Notes: generated by a model from the letters alone, not told the origin. A DNA stretch of 64,000 nucleotides from G963666705 sp963666705 (GCA_963666705.2 CAXXKO010000029.1:124001-188000), one strand, 5' to 3'; shown: positions 19,227 through 28,284, numbered from the stretch's first letter. A program made the numbers and translations.

Positions 19227-19753
19227 GTGATTAGAAAACAGAGAAATCGGGCCTGTGCGATAGTGCAGGTAGGAAAATCGAGAAATGGGTCGCCGCGTTG
19301 GTGGTGTACTGTCCACGGTGCGTCGGCGACAGGGCGATATGGCGCGCGTCAAGACGAGTGTGAATTCGCTTATCTTGACGCAACTTTGACTGACTGCTTT
19401 GAATTGGACGACAAGATCTATCCTGGCGGCGTGGGAATTTGGGGTGCGGTCGAACCAATTTACAACACGTCAGGACGAAAGGCGAAACTCGGAGTTCACA
19501 TTCACGCTCGCAATGCGCCCGGGGACAAGAGGAAGGTCCTTGATAAGACCTTTGACGCCGTGACAATGCGCGCACGTCGTAATTTATTTGATGAAGAGTT
19601 GATTACGATCACGCGGGAAACCGCAGTTGCATATTATGTGAGCCGTTTTCTTGGTAGGGAAATTAAGTATCTCTTTTGTATACATTGCGAAGCAGTGCAT
19701 CTGGATGCCGGATATTTTGCTGTGCATCCGCACAAGCGTCATCTGTGTCATTC
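19227..19753 (+). pseudogene. Unrecognised gene with a zinc-binding-like segment, cut by IS3-b1
   Basis: A GTG at 19227 opens a frame of about 175 codons up to the IS3 end at 19754; the 3' end is lost. The product is basic at the start, then reads YLFCIHCEAVHLDAGYFAVH followed by PHKRHLCHS. The Cys-x-x-Cys, His and Cys spacing looks like a zinc site whose last ligands may have been on the lost part. I cannot name the family. Codon use is less GC-rich than in the metabolic genes, consistent with an acquired islet. Confidence 0.55.
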
Positions 19754-19826
19754 TGTCCGTCGTCAAAACATTTGGGACTGTTGAGCCTGTTTTATAACGG
19801 AGGATCTGGCTCATCTTGGATTGATG

Positions 19827-20807
19827 TTAAGCCGCTTGTTGTTGATGGTTCAAGCGGCGGTGTTGGATAGTCAGTTTTTTGATCCTGTTCCTCCTTTCAA
19901 TGATGGCGGTATCGCGCCCGAAGTAGGCATCGGCGGGGGTTACATTCGCTAGGCTCTCGTGGTAGCGGCGGTTGTTGTAGTGATCGACGAAAGCGCCGAT
20001 CTGGTTTTCGAGATCGCCTGGTAGATAATAGTTTTCCAGCAGGACGCGGTTTTTCAGGGTTTGATGCCAACGCTCGATCTTGCCCTGGGTCTGGGGATGA
20101 TAGGGAGCCCCACGGACATGATTGATACCTTGGTCTTCGAGCCATTCCGCGAGATCACCGGAGATATAAGACGAGCCATTGTCGCTGAGCAGCCTGGGTT
20201 TGTGGATGACCTTGGCTTGGTCGCAGCCTGATACCTTCAACGCCAGTTTGAGTGTTGCCGTCACATCATCCGCCTTCATAGTGGTGCAGAGCTTCCAAGC
20301 AATGATGTAGCGGGAATAGTCGTCGAGGATGGTCGACAGGTAAAACCAGCCCCAGCCGATGACCTTGAGATAGGTGAAGTCGGTCTGCCACAGCTGGTTC
20401 GGCGCCGTGGTCTTGTCGCGGAACTCATCGGCTGCCTTGATGACCACGAAAGCGGGGCTGGTGATCAGGTCGTGGGCCTTGAGAAGTCGGTAAACCGAGG
20501 CTTCCGAGACAAAGTAGCCCCTGGTGTCCGTAAACCTGACGGCCAGTTCCCGGGGCGACAGTTGCGTCTCCTCCAGGGCAAGATCGATGATCTGCCCCCG
20601 GACATCATCCGGGATACGGTTCCACACCCGGCCTGGGCTGCTGTTGCGATCCTCAAGACCGGCGTCGCCAAAGGCCAGAAAGCGATCGTACCAGCGATAA
20701 AAGGTGGTCTTCGGAATGCCCAGCTCGTCCAAAGTGGACCCGACGCCCAGGTGGGACTGCTCGACCAGGCGGATGATCTCCAGCTTCTCGGATGCGGGGC
20801 ACCTCAT
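19827..20807 (-). CDS. IS3-type transposase OrfB (type b), copy 1
   Basis: 326 residues. A helix-turn-helix (TLDELGIPKTTFYRWYDRF) precedes the rve core with WQTDFTYLKV, LLSDNGSSYISG and GKIERWHQTLKNR as the DDE residues. Its start overlaps the orfA stop as ATGA. Same as copy 2. Confidence 0.95.
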   Translation of the reverse strand: MRCPASEKLEIIRLVEQSHLGVGSTLDELGIPKTTFYRWYDRFLAFGDAGLEDRNSSPGRVWNRIPDDVRGQIIDLALEETQLSPRELAVRFTDTRGYFVSEASVYRLLKAHDLITSPAFVVIKAADEFRDKTTAPNQLWQTDFTYLKVIGWGWFYLSTILDDYSRYIIAWKLCTTMKADDVTATLKLALKVSGCDQAKVIHKPRLLSDNGSSYISGDLAEWLEDQGINHVRGAPYHPQTQGKIERWHQTLKNRVLLENYYLPGDLENQIGAFVDHYNNRRYHESLANVTPADAYFGRDTAIIERRNRIKKLTIQHRRLNHQQQAA

Positions 20808-21178
20808 TCCTCGCCTCCCCCATGCCCGATCATGTTTTTTTTAAGAAGACGGTTCTCCAGCGAAAGTTCGGCGACCAACTCCTTCAAGTCGCGCATCTCC
20901 TGGCGCAGGCCTTTAACCTCGCCCGAGGTCGCTTGGCGCCCGGTGTCGCCGGCGAGCCGCTTCTTGCCCGCTTCCAAAAACTCTTTCGACCAGCTGTAAT
21001 ACAGACCCTCGGCGATGCCCTCGCGGCGGCACAAGGCGGCGATGCTCTCCTCGCCGCGCAGGCCCGACACCACGATCCGGATCTTCTCCTCAGCCGTATA
21101 CTGCTTGCGTGTCTTGCGGCGAATATCCCGAACCGTTCTTTCCGCCGGGTCGTTCTTGCTCATTGATTTCTGTCTCAT
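20804..21178 (-). CDS. IS3-type transposase OrfA (type b), copy 1
   Basis: 124 residues. HTH of the HTH_Tnp_1 type (YTAEEKIRIVVSGLRGEES to EGIAEGLYYSWSKEFLEAG), then a coiled coil (GLRQEMRDLKELVAELSLEN). Near its end an eight-A run (ttaaaaaaaac) could serve as a slippery site for an OrfAB fusion. Confidence 0.93.
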   Translation of the reverse strand: MRQKSMSKNDPAERTVRDIRRKTRKQYTAEEKIRIVVSGLRGEESIAALCRREGIAEGLYYSWSKEFLEAGKKRLAGDTGRQATSGEVKGLRQEMRDLKELVAELSLENRLLKKNMIGHGGGEE

Positions 21179-21389
21179 CTTCGTTCCCTTCGGTCACTAC
21201 GATGAGCCAGAAATCCTCCGTTATGCAATTACCTCAATTCGTCCCAAAGGCGCTGACGTCAGACACATAGAATTGACAAACTCGCAATTTTTGAACGGGT
21301 ATCTCAAATTAGTGGTCGCGGTAGTCGATACAAGCATGAAGCCTTTGTCAACGCGTTCGCATCCGTTCTCTTGATGCCGGAGCGAGGCG

Positions 21390-22781
21390 GAGCTATGGCC
21401 AGAAGTTGGTGACGGCGTGAAGGGTTAAGGTGGCGTATCGTGGGGGTGATTGAGCCTCCACTTCTCCAGCAAAGGAGTGATACGCCGTGACCGACAATAA
21501 CGTTTTGAAGCTTTCCCAGCCATCGACGTTTTCCGATCCGTTGACCGAGGTGCTGCGCAACGGCGCCCGTTCCCTTTTGGCCCAAGCGGTCGAGGCCGAG
21601 GTGGCCGCGTTCCTCGGGAGCCACGCCGAGGAGCGCACCGATGAAGGCCGCCAACGGCTGGTGCGCCACGGTCATCTGCCGGAACGCGAGATCATGACCG
21701 GCATCGGCCCGGTCGCGGTTCGCGGGCCACGGGTCCGCGACCGCACGGGGCTGGGCGCCGATCGCATCCGCTTCTCCTCGGCGCTGCTGCCGCCTTATGC
21801 GCGGCGCTCGAAGAGCCTCGAGGTCCTGATCCCCATCCTCTACCTCAAGGGCATCTCCACCGGCGACTTCACCGAGGCGCTGGCGGCCTTACTCGGGCCG
21901 GACGCCGGCGGCCTCTCGGCCTCGTCCATCGCGCGGCTCACCGAAGTCTGGGCGGGGGAGCACGCACACTGGCTGAAGCGGGATCTGTCGGCCCGGCGCT
22001 ACGTCTACTTCTGGGCCGACGGCATCCACGTGCAGGCCCGGCTCGAGGACGACGCGCAATGCCTGTTGGTCATCATCGGCGCGACGCCCGAGGGCAAGAA
22101 GGAACTCGTCGGCCTCATCGACGGCGTGCGCGAGAGCACCCAATCATGGCGCGAGCTGCTGCTCGACCTCAAGCGGCGCGGGCTCGCGATGGGGCCTGAA
22201 CTCGCGGTCGCCGACGGCGCGCTCGGCTTCTGGAAGGCGATCGAGGAAGTGTGGTCCCGGACGCGCGGCCAGCGCTGTTGGGTGCACAAGACCGCGAACG
22301 TCTTGAACAAGCTGCCCAAGAGCCAGCAATCGAAGGCAAAGCGTGCTCTCCAGGACATCTGGATGGCCGAGACCAGGAGCGACGCAGACAACGCCTTCGA
22401 CACCTTCATCGAGACCTACGCCGTCAAATACGAAAAGGCGGCTGCATGCCTGGCCAAGGATCGCGAAACGCTGCTGGCGTTCTACGACTTTCCCGCCGAG
22501 CATTGGAAGCACCTGCGGACAACCAACCCCATCGAAAGCACATTCGCCACCGTGCGACACCGTACCGTGCGATCCAAGGGATGCCTCTCCAACAAGACGG
22601 CGCTCGCCATGGTCTTCAAGCTCACCCAGGGGGCACAAAACAGTTGGCGCCGCCTCGACGGACACAACCAGTTGCCCAAGCTGATCGTCGGTGTAAAGTT
22701 CATCGACGGCATCGAAGCCGTCAGGCAACAACCGCAAGCCGCCGCCTGACCCATACCGTCACCAAGATTCAGCCATAGCTC
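21390..22781 (+). mobile_element. IS256-family element, copy c (complete)
   Basis: 1392 bp, same ends as the other copies. The 9-bp target duplication agcgaggcg is at 21381-21389 and 22782-22790. It interrupts the ImmA/IrrE gene. Confidence 0.98.
21487..22749 (+). CDS. IS256-family transposase (copy c)
   Basis: 420 residues, GTG start, apparently the same protein as copy b, with all three catalytic regions intact. High identity between copies b and c shows recent transposition within this genome. Confidence 0.97.
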   Translation: MTDNNVLKLSQPSTFSDPLTEVLRNGARSLLAQAVEAEVAAFLGSHAEERTDEGRQRLVRHGHLPEREIMTGIGPVAVRGPRVRDRTGLGADRIRFSSALLPPYARRSKSLEVLIPILYLKGISTGDFTEALAALLGPDAGGLSASSIARLTEVWAGEHAHWLKRDLSARRYVYFWADGIHVQARLEDDAQCLLVIIGATPEGKKELVGLIDGVRESTQSWRELLLDLKRRGLAMGPELAVADGALGFWKAIEEVWSRTRGQRCWVHKTANVLNKLPKSQQSKAKRALQDIWMAETRSDADNAFDTFIETYAVKYEKAAACLAKDRETLLAFYDFPAEHWKHLRTTNPIESTFATVRHRTVRSKGCLSNKTALAMVFKLTQGAQNSWRRLDGHNQLPKLIVGVKFIDGIEAVRQQPQAAA

Positions 22782-23561
22782 AGCGAGGCGTCGGCTTAAT
22801 GCTGAAGAAGGTACGCGATATCTTGAATGTCACGTCGCCAGAAATCGGCGACATTGAAATTCTTCTACTCGCCCGATTTTTCGGGGTGAGCTTCGAGGTG
22901 GCTGCTCGCCGCTGCGAAAATTTGAACCTGTTGCCATCCGGCGGTGCCCGGTCGCTACTAGAAGCGATACACAAACACCATTCGAGCCCTGAGAAGCGTG
23001 CCGAAGAGGCTGGGCTACCTGCGCGGACATCCGTCGAGATGCCAATTTTGTCCGAGAATATATTGCGAGCGCTCGTAGAAAAGCTTGAGGATGGTTCTGT
23101 TTCCGCTGGATGGGCAGCCGATAAATTCGGCGTGTCGATCAATGATCTCTACACGGTGCACGCGAAGTTGACCCGTGAATCTCGTCATTGATGCCTGTTC
23201 TCTGATCAACCTCGACAACGCGGACAGCCTCCGCGTAGCCGCACAGTTGCAACGGTGTCGACTATGGGTTTCGCCCATGGTTATCGGCGAATGTAGCGCT
23301 GAATGCGCTGCAAGAATTTTGGCGCTTCAGATGGAAGAGGCATTTGAGAGAATCGACGAAGGTGCGTTATCAGGTGACCGATTCTTGGAGCTTCTTGGAA
23401 ATCATGGGCTAGGAGCCGGCGAAACCGAATGCATCGTGGCCGCAGAAACGCTTGGTTACGCGGTGTGTAGTGACTGTCTGACGTCAGCGCCTTTGGGACG
23501 AATTGAGGTAATTGCATAACGGAGGATTTCTGGCTCATCGTAGTGACCGAAGGGAACGAAG

Positions 23562-23936
23562 ATGAGACAGAAATCAATGAGCAAGAACGACCCGGCGGAA
23601 AGAACGGTTCGGGATATTCGCCGCAAGACACGCAAGCAGTATACGGCTGAGGAGAAGATCCGGATCGTGGTGTCGGGCCTGCGCGGCGAGGAGAGCATCG
23701 CCGCCTTGTGCCGCCGCGAGGGCATCGCCGAGGGTCTGTATTACAGCTGGTCGAAAGAGTTTTTGGAAGCGGGCAAGAAGCGGCTCGCCGGCGACACCGG
23801 GCGCCAAGCGACCTCGGGCGAGGTTAAAGGCCTGCGCCAGGAGATGCGCGACTTGAAGGAGTTGGTCGCCGAACTTTCGCTGGAGAACCGTCTTCTTAAA
23901 AAAAACATGATCGGGCATGGGGGAGGCGAGGAATGA
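23562..23936 (+). CDS. IS3-type transposase OrfA (type b), copy 2
   Basis: 124 residues, same as copy 1: a helix-turn-helix followed by a coiled coil. The stop overlaps the orfB start by four bases. Confidence 0.93.
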   Translation: MRQKSMSKNDPAERTVRDIRRKTRKQYTAEEKIRIVVSGLRGEESIAALCRREGIAEGLYYSWSKEFLEAGKKRLAGDTGRQATSGEVKGLRQEMRDLKELVAELSLENRLLKKNMIGHGGGEE

Positions 23937-24913
23937 GGTGCCCCGCATCCGAGAAGCTGGAGATCATCCGCCTGGTCGAGCAGTCCCACCTGGGCGTCGG
24001 GTCCACTTTGGACGAGCTGGGCATTCCGAAGACCACCTTTTATCGCTGGTACGATCGCTTTCTGGCCTTTGGCGACGCCGGTCTTGAGGATCGCAACAGC
24101 AGCCCAGGCCGGGTGTGGAACCGTATCCCGGATGATGTCCGGGGGCAGATCATCGATCTTGCCCTGGAGGAGACGCAACTGTCGCCCCGGGAACTGGCCG
24201 TCAGGTTTACGGACACCAGGGGCTACTTTGTCTCGGAAGCCTCGGTTTACCGACTTCTCAAGGCCCACGACCTGATCACCAGCCCCGCTTTCGTGGTCAT
24301 CAAGGCAGCCGATGAGTTCCGCGACAAGACCACGGCGCCGAACCAGCTGTGGCAGACCGACTTCACCTATCTCAAGGTCATCGGCTGGGGCTGGTTTTAC
24401 CTGTCGACCATCCTCGACGACTATTCCCGCTACATCATTGCTTGGAAGCTCTGCACCACTATGAAGGCGGATGATGTGACGGCAACACTCAAACTGGCGT
24501 TGAAGGTATCAGGCTGCGACCAAGCCAAGGTCATCCACAAACCCAGGCTGCTCAGCGACAATGGCTCGTCTTATATCTCCGGTGATCTCGCGGAATGGCT
24601 CGAAGACCAAGGTATCAATCATGTCCGTGGGGCTCCCTATCATCCCCAGACCCAGGGCAAGATCGAGCGTTGGCATCAAACCCTGAAAAACCGCGTCCTG
24701 CTGGAAAACTATTATCTACCAGGCGATCTCGAAAACCAGATCGGCGCTTTCGTCGATCACTACAACAACCGCCGCTACCACGAGAGCCTAGCGAATGTAA
24801 CCCCCGCCGATGCCTACTTCGGGCGCGATACCGCCATCATTGAAAGGAGGAACAGGATCAAAAAACTGACTATCCAACACCGCCGCTTGAACCATCAACA
24901 ACAAGCGGCTTAA
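23933..24913 (+). CDS. IS3-type transposase OrfB (type b), copy 2
   Basis: 326 residues, same as copy 1, with the DDE integrase core intact. Intact frames and perfect ends suggest the element may be mobile. Confidence 0.95.
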   Translation: MRCPASEKLEIIRLVEQSHLGVGSTLDELGIPKTTFYRWYDRFLAFGDAGLEDRNSSPGRVWNRIPDDVRGQIIDLALEETQLSPRELAVRFTDTRGYFVSEASVYRLLKAHDLITSPAFVVIKAADEFRDKTTAPNQLWQTDFTYLKVIGWGWFYLSTILDDYSRYIIAWKLCTTMKADDVTATLKLALKVSGCDQAKVIHKPRLLSDNGSSYISGDLAEWLEDQGINHVRGAPYHPQTQGKIERWHQTLKNRVLLENYYLPGDLENQIGAFVDHYNNRRYHESLANVTPADAYFGRDTAIIERRNRIKKLTIQHRRLNHQQQAA

Positions 24914-25313
24914 CATCAATCCAAGATGAGCCAGATCCTCCGTTATAAAACAGGCTCAACAGTCCCAAATGTTTTGACGACGGACAGTAGTGACGACCGC
25001 CAAGCGCGTTTCCTCGCCACGGCGATTCTCGGTGAAGGTCGGGTTCTCGGCAGCGCCCGACTGTTGCGCTGGTGTGTAGAGGAAGCGGTGTTAGGCTGCG
25101 GAGATGCAGCAGGGCGCTTCGAGTCGATGCGCACGGCAGGTGGTTTTCTTCCGCGTCTGGGCGACGGTTTTTTTGTTCAGCGACGCCAGAGGAATAGTCC
25201 AACTGTAGATGGTAGAGGAAAGACCAAGAGTTTGTGAACATGACCGTAGTCATCGGTGGTCGCCCTCTGGACGTCTGGTGTGATGTATGCGCCGAGCCAC
25301 GAAAGGAGACGCT

Positions 25314-25649
25314 ATGAGGAAGAAAGGCGTGGCCGGCTCTGATTTCAATCCGGCGCGGCCCACGCCGCTCACCCGGAAGCAGAAGGCCGCGCTGAAAGCT
25401 ATCGCGGCCCTACCGGACGAGTCGATCGACACGTCCGACATCCCGCCGCTGTCCGAGGAATTCTGGGCGACGGCCGAGCGCGGCAAGCTCTATCGGCCGG
25501 TAAAGCAGCAGCTCATCCTGCGCCTCGACGCCGACCTGGTGGACTGGTTCAAGAGACGCGCCCGGGACGGCCGCGGCTATCAGACCGACATCAACCGCGC
25601 GCTACGGGAGTACATGCGGCAACACGACAGGGAAGGGACGGACGCATAG
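25314..25649 (+). CDS. brnA: BrnA-type ribbon-helix-helix antitoxin, orphan
   Basis: 111 residues from the ATG at 25314, preceded by aaaggag; an in-frame ATG at 25287 lacks such a site. The C-terminal half has the BrnA pattern: strand QQLILRLDADLVDWFKRRA followed by GRGYQTDINRALREYMRQ, a ribbon-helix-helix DNA-binding fold. BrnA normally follows and neutralises the BrnT ribonuclease. No BrnT frame is present upstream, where the broken PIN gene ends at 25237, so it looks like an orphan antitoxin or the survivor of a deletion. Confidence 0.78.
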   Translation: MRKKGVAGSDFNPARPTPLTRKQKAALKAIAALPDESIDTSDIPPLSEEFWATAERGKLYRPVKQQLILRLDADLVDWFKRRARDGRGYQTDINRALREYMRQHDREGTDA

Positions 25650-25686
25650 GGCGCCCACTTGAAATTCGGGGGCCAAGTTCGGCGGA

Positions 25687-25776
25687 CAAATTAGGTAATT
25701 GCTTTGGGCTTAGCACCTTCAGACGCCGCTGCAAACGAGGTGAAAAGGCAGAAGATCGGTAATTTGTCCCCCGACC
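25687..25776. repeat. Dispersed repeat R2, copy a
   Basis: About 90 bases bounded by ggacaaatta and taatttgtcc, with the core ttgctttgggcttagcacc. Related copies are at 26227 and 31488. It is small, non-coding and has inverted ends, so MITE-like. Confidence 0.7.
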
Positions 25777-25838
25777 CCCACGAATCCCTGAGCAAGCACG
25801 GAATCTGTCCGATTTCCTGGGTCTACCTTGAGCACCCG

Positions 25839-26201
25839 TCAAAATCCGTTGGGATTCCGGCCAAAGAAGACCTTGGTCACGTCTTCGATGACATCCCACC
25901 TCATGCGCTCACCCAGGTAGGTGAACATGCTGTCGCCCGGTCCGAACTCGTGCTCCGATCCATCGGCGCGCACGATCCGTACTCGCCCTGAAAGGATGGT
26001 CTGAAGCTCGTCCCCGGGCTCGTTGCAATCGAAAGTACCCGCCGTGCAGCGCCATACGCCGACGCGCCAGGTGGGGCCGCTGTCATCGATACGCCCCGAT
26101 GCCTCGGGCTCCCCGCGTATGACCTCATAGTTCGAGGCCTCGCCCGTGAACGGCCAGTGCCGCAGCTCGCCGACATCCTCGCCATTCTTGTATTTCAGCA
26201 T
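25839..26201 (-). CDS. Cupin (DUF861/EutQ-like) protein
   Basis: 120 residues. A single cupin domain with motif region TFDCNEPGDELQTILSGRVR and second motif FGPGDSMFTYLGERMRWDV. Relatives are small metal-binding sugar-phosphate or amine-related cupins; no function can be assigned. The usual first-motif His residues are mostly replaced, as in the DUF861 group. It is flanked on both sides by R2 repeats. Confidence 0.8.
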   Translation of the reverse strand: MLKYKNGEDVGELRHWPFTGEASNYEVIRGEPEASGRIDDSGPTWRVGVWRCTAGTFDCNEPGDELQTILSGRVRIVRADGSEHEFGPGDSMFTYLGERMRWDVIEDVTKVFFGRNPNGF

Positions 26202-26226
26202 GAATTGTTCTCCTGTAACGAAAGCC

Positions 26227-26316
26227 GGGGGACACCTTACCTGATTGCATTGGGCTCGGCACCGTCAAGCGCGTTGGATAGGCGGAAGATAGGTCATGTG
26301 TCCGCCGAACCCGCCA
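26227..26316. repeat. Dispersed repeat R2, copy b
   Basis: Core ttgcattgggctcggcacc with outer gggggacac and tgtgtccgcc. It lies just downstream of higA, between higA and the cupin gene start, a position matched by copy c next to the second higA. Confidence 0.65.
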
Positions 26317-26364
26317 TCCCCTCTCGGCGCGGCCTCCGCCGATCGACGATCCGGAACACGGGCG

Positions 26365-26652
26365 TTACGCGGCCGCGAATTTCTCGACGTGAATCGCGTC
26401 GGCGCGCCCGCGCGCCTGCCAGAGGTCGTGGGCCATCTGCATGCCGAGCCACGTCTCGGGCGTCGATCCGAATGCCTTGGACAGGCGGATCGCCATCTCG
26501 ACGGAGACGCCGGCTTTCTCGTTCACGAGCTCCGACAGTGCCTGTCGGGTGACGCCCAGGCCCTGGGCCGCTCGGGTCACGGAGAGGCCGAGCGGCTCGA
26601 GGCACTGGCGCCGCACGATTCCGCCAGGATGTGGGGGGCTCCGCATCGCCAT
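26365..26652 (-). CDS. higA: HigA-type antitoxin
   Basis: 95 residues from the ATG at 26652. An XRE-family helix-turn-helix is visible (SVTRAAQGLGVTRQALSELV) followed by the HigA signature SVEMAIRLSKAFGSTPETWL and MQMAHDLWQA. It binds and neutralises HigB and autoregulates the pair. It lies 13 bp downstream of higB, the usual toxin-first HigBA order. Confidence 0.93.
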   Translation of the reverse strand: MAMRSPPHPGGIVRRQCLEPLGLSVTRAAQGLGVTRQALSELVNEKAGVSVEMAIRLSKAFGSTPETWLGMQMAHDLWQARGRADAIHVEKFAAA

Positions 26653-26665
26653 GGCTCGTTTCGCC

Positions 26666-26950
26666 TCAATGATAGTCGACGTAATCGACGTCGACCGCAT
26701 GCCCATCCTCGAACCGGAAGGTCACCCTCCAGCTCCCGGAAACGGACACGGCGTGATGACCTTTCAGCTCGCCCTTGAGCGGGTGGAGCCGAAAGCCCGG
26801 GAGATCCATGTCCCTCGGGCCACGGCTTCGGTCGAGCACGGCGAGAATGTCTCCAAGCTTCTCGACGTGCCCGGGCGCCACTCGCTTCGTCGTCCGCCCA
26901 TCGTAAAGCGCTTTGAGGCCACGATGCTCGAACGACTGAATCTCGACCAT
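26666..26950 (-). CDS. higB: HigB-type toxin (RelE/ParE superfamily)
   Basis: 94 residues from the ATG at 26950. The conserved pattern is GLKALYDGRTTKRV near the start, DMDLPGFRLHPLKGELKGHH in the middle and SWRVTFRFEDGHAVDVDYVD at the end. This is the HigB/plasmid-maintenance RelE fold, a ribosome-dependent mRNA interferase. Length and order with higA are normal, so the pair appears intact and active. Confidence 0.93.
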   Translation of the reverse strand: MVEIQSFEHRGLKALYDGRTTKRVAPGHVEKLGDILAVLDRSRGPRDMDLPGFRLHPLKGELKGHHAVSVSGSWRVTFRFEDGHAVDVDYVDYH

Positions 26951-27108
26951 ACGCTGTTCCGTCGTATCTCGCCTGTCAATTGACAGCAATGGCGCCGAAA
27001 AGTTGCCTGGCAGCTTTTGCGGAGAGAACGTGACATCTCCCCATCAGCGCCTTCGCGACGGATCAAGCTTGCTTCCGGGTAGCACCGCGACCCCCGCGGC
27101 CCCCGCGC

Positions 27109-28284
27109 TCAGGCCCGTGATCGGTATGCGGCGTAGGCCTCGCCGAGGGCGCGCACGCCACGGCGGATGTCCTCCGTGGTGACGAAGCTGTAGGCGAGGC
27201 GCAGGTGATGGCCCGGATCCTCGTTGGGGAAAGAGAGGCGGCCGGGGCTGACCTCGACGCCATGCTCGAGGGCGAGCGCCGCGACCGCCTCGGCATCGGT
27301 ACCCTCGGGCAGGGACGCCCACAGGAAGTAGCCGCCCTGTGGCGCCCGGACCCGGGCATCGGGGAGGAACGCGGCGAAGCTCTCGACCATCGCGTCGCGA
27401 TGGCGGCGCATCTCGGCCGCGAGGTCCTCGATATGGCCCGCGATCTTGTTGCCGGCCATCAGGTCGGCGACGATCCGCTGGGTGAGCGGGCTGGTGCCGC
27501 CATCGGCCTTCTGCATGGCCATCCTCGAGACCACCTCGCGCGGGCCGATGGCCCAGCCGACGCGCAAGCCCGGGGCGAGGACCTTCGACATGGTGCCAAG
27601 CGCCACCACCACGCCGGCCTCGTCGAAGGACTTGATCGGCGGCACGGGCTCGCCCTCGAAGCGGACCCGGCGGTAGGGGTCGTCCTCCAGGACGACGAAG
27701 CCGTGGCGCTCGGCCAGCGCGACGATGCGCCGGCGGCGGGCCGCGCTGGTCGTGATGCCGGTCGGGTTGTGGAAGTCCGGCACGTCGAACAGGAGCTTCG
27801 GCATGCGCTCGCCGTTCGCCCGCAGCCGGTCGAGCTTGTCCTCGAGCTCGCCCGTATCGAGACCCTCCTCGTCCTGGCCGATATCGAGGAAGGCGACGCC
27901 GTGGGCGCGCATGATCTGGAGCGCCGTCATGTAGGTCGGGCGGGTCACGATGACGCGGTCGCCCGGCTCGACGAACACCCGGCAGGCCAGGTCGAGGGCG
28001 CTCTTGGCCCCGTAGGTGACGAGCACGTTCTCGCGCCCGCAGGCGACCCCATCCTCGGCGACGAAGCGGACGATGGCGTCGCGCAGGTCGTCGAGCCCCA
28101 TGAGCGGCCCGTATTGCAGGGTCTCCTCGGGATGGTCGCGCGCCGTTGCAAGCGCCTCGCGCACGATGTCGGGCAAGGACGGTGGGTAGGCGAGGCCGCT
28201 GCTGAGCGTGATGGTCCCGGGCGCATGATCGTAGACGGATGTGCCCAGGATGTCGGCGCGGCGGGCATACCGATAAGCGGTCAT
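27109..28284 (-). CDS. PLP-dependent aminotransferase (class I/II, LysN or MocR-like)
   Basis: 391 residues. Lys234 in GTMSKVLAPGLRVGW forms the Schiff base; FHNPTGITTS (Asn173) and LEDDPYRRV (Asp/Tyr) hold the cofactor; LRLAYSF near the end holds the carboxylate-binding Arg. The overall pattern resembles 2-aminoadipate and related aminotransferases lacking the MocR DNA-binding domain. The start at ATG 28284 is followed by a typical N-terminus. Single gene; substrate not inferable. Confidence 0.9.
   Translation of the reverse strand: MTAYRYARRADILGTSVYDHAPGTITLSSGLAYPPSLPDIVREALATARDHPEETLQYGPLMGLDDLRDAIVRFVAEDGVACGRENVLVTYGAKSALDLACRVFVEPGDRVIVTRPTYMTALQIMRAHGVAFLDIGQDEEGLDTGELEDKLDRLRANGERMPKLLFDVPDFHNPTGITTSAARRRRIVALAERHGFVVLEDDPYRRVRFEGEPVPPIKSFDEAGVVVALGTMSKVLAPGLRVGWAIGPREVVSRMAMQKADGGTSPLTQRIVADLMAGNKIAGHIEDLAAEMRRHRDAMVESFAAFLPDARVRAPQGGYFLWASLPEGTDAEAVAALALEHGVEVSPGRLSFPNEDPGHHLRLAYSFVTTEDIRRGVRALGEAYAAYRSRA

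Larger units (their letters stand above)
19754..21265 (-). mobile_element. IS3-family element (type b), copy 1
   Basis: 1512 bp. The ends are tgtccgtcgtca at 19754 and, on the other strand, tgtctgacgtca at 21265, the same as in copy 2. The flanks (gtgtcattc and catagaatt) show no target duplication although copy 2 has a perfect one. This implies DNA next to this copy was lost: both flanking genes are truncated exactly at its ends. Confidence 0.95.
21266..23191 (+). pseudogene. ImmA/IrrE-type metallopeptidase, N-terminus lost, split by IS256
   Basis: The parts 21266-21389 and 22791-23191 join in frame without IS256 and one target copy. They read RYKHEAFVNAFASVLLMPER at the join region. This is the third-ligand helix and LLMP turn typical of ImmA/IrrE (COG2856), followed by FGVSFEVAARRCENLNLL. 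The HExxH active-site helix would lie upstream and was removed at the IS3-b1 boundary. Such proteases are often paired with a regulator or toxin. Here the stop overlaps the following PIN gene start by 17 nt, a tight two-gene unit. Confidence 0.8.
23475..24986 (+). mobile_element. IS3-family element (type b), copy 2
   Basis: 1512 bp, inverted relative to copy 1. Ends tgtctgacgtca and tgacgacggaca. Target duplication gtagtgac at 23467-23474 and 24987-24994. An 8-bp duplication is longer than usual for IS3, but excision restores the PIN frame exactly. Confidence 0.96.
23175..25237 (+). pseudogene. PIN-domain nuclease (toxin-like), split by IS3-b2
   Basis: The parts 23175-23474 and 24995-25237 join in frame after removing IS3 and one 8-bp target copy. 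The restored product is about 180 residues. It begins MNLVIDACSLINLDNADSLR (first PIN Asp with the following Asn). The second acidic cluster is GAGETECIVAAETLGYAVC, and the third is SDDRQARFLATAIL, right across the insertion site. The GTG start overlaps the ImmA/IrrE stop. PIN proteins next to ImmA/IrrE genes are known toxin-antitoxin-like neighbours; DUF4411 is one such family. The insertion removes the last acidic site, so it is presumably inactive. Confidence 0.82.

Noticed and set aside
19754..24986. Composite transposon made of the two inverted IS3-b copies
   Set aside because: Copy 2 has its own perfect 8-bp target duplication on both sides, so it inserted independently; no outer duplication joins the two copies.
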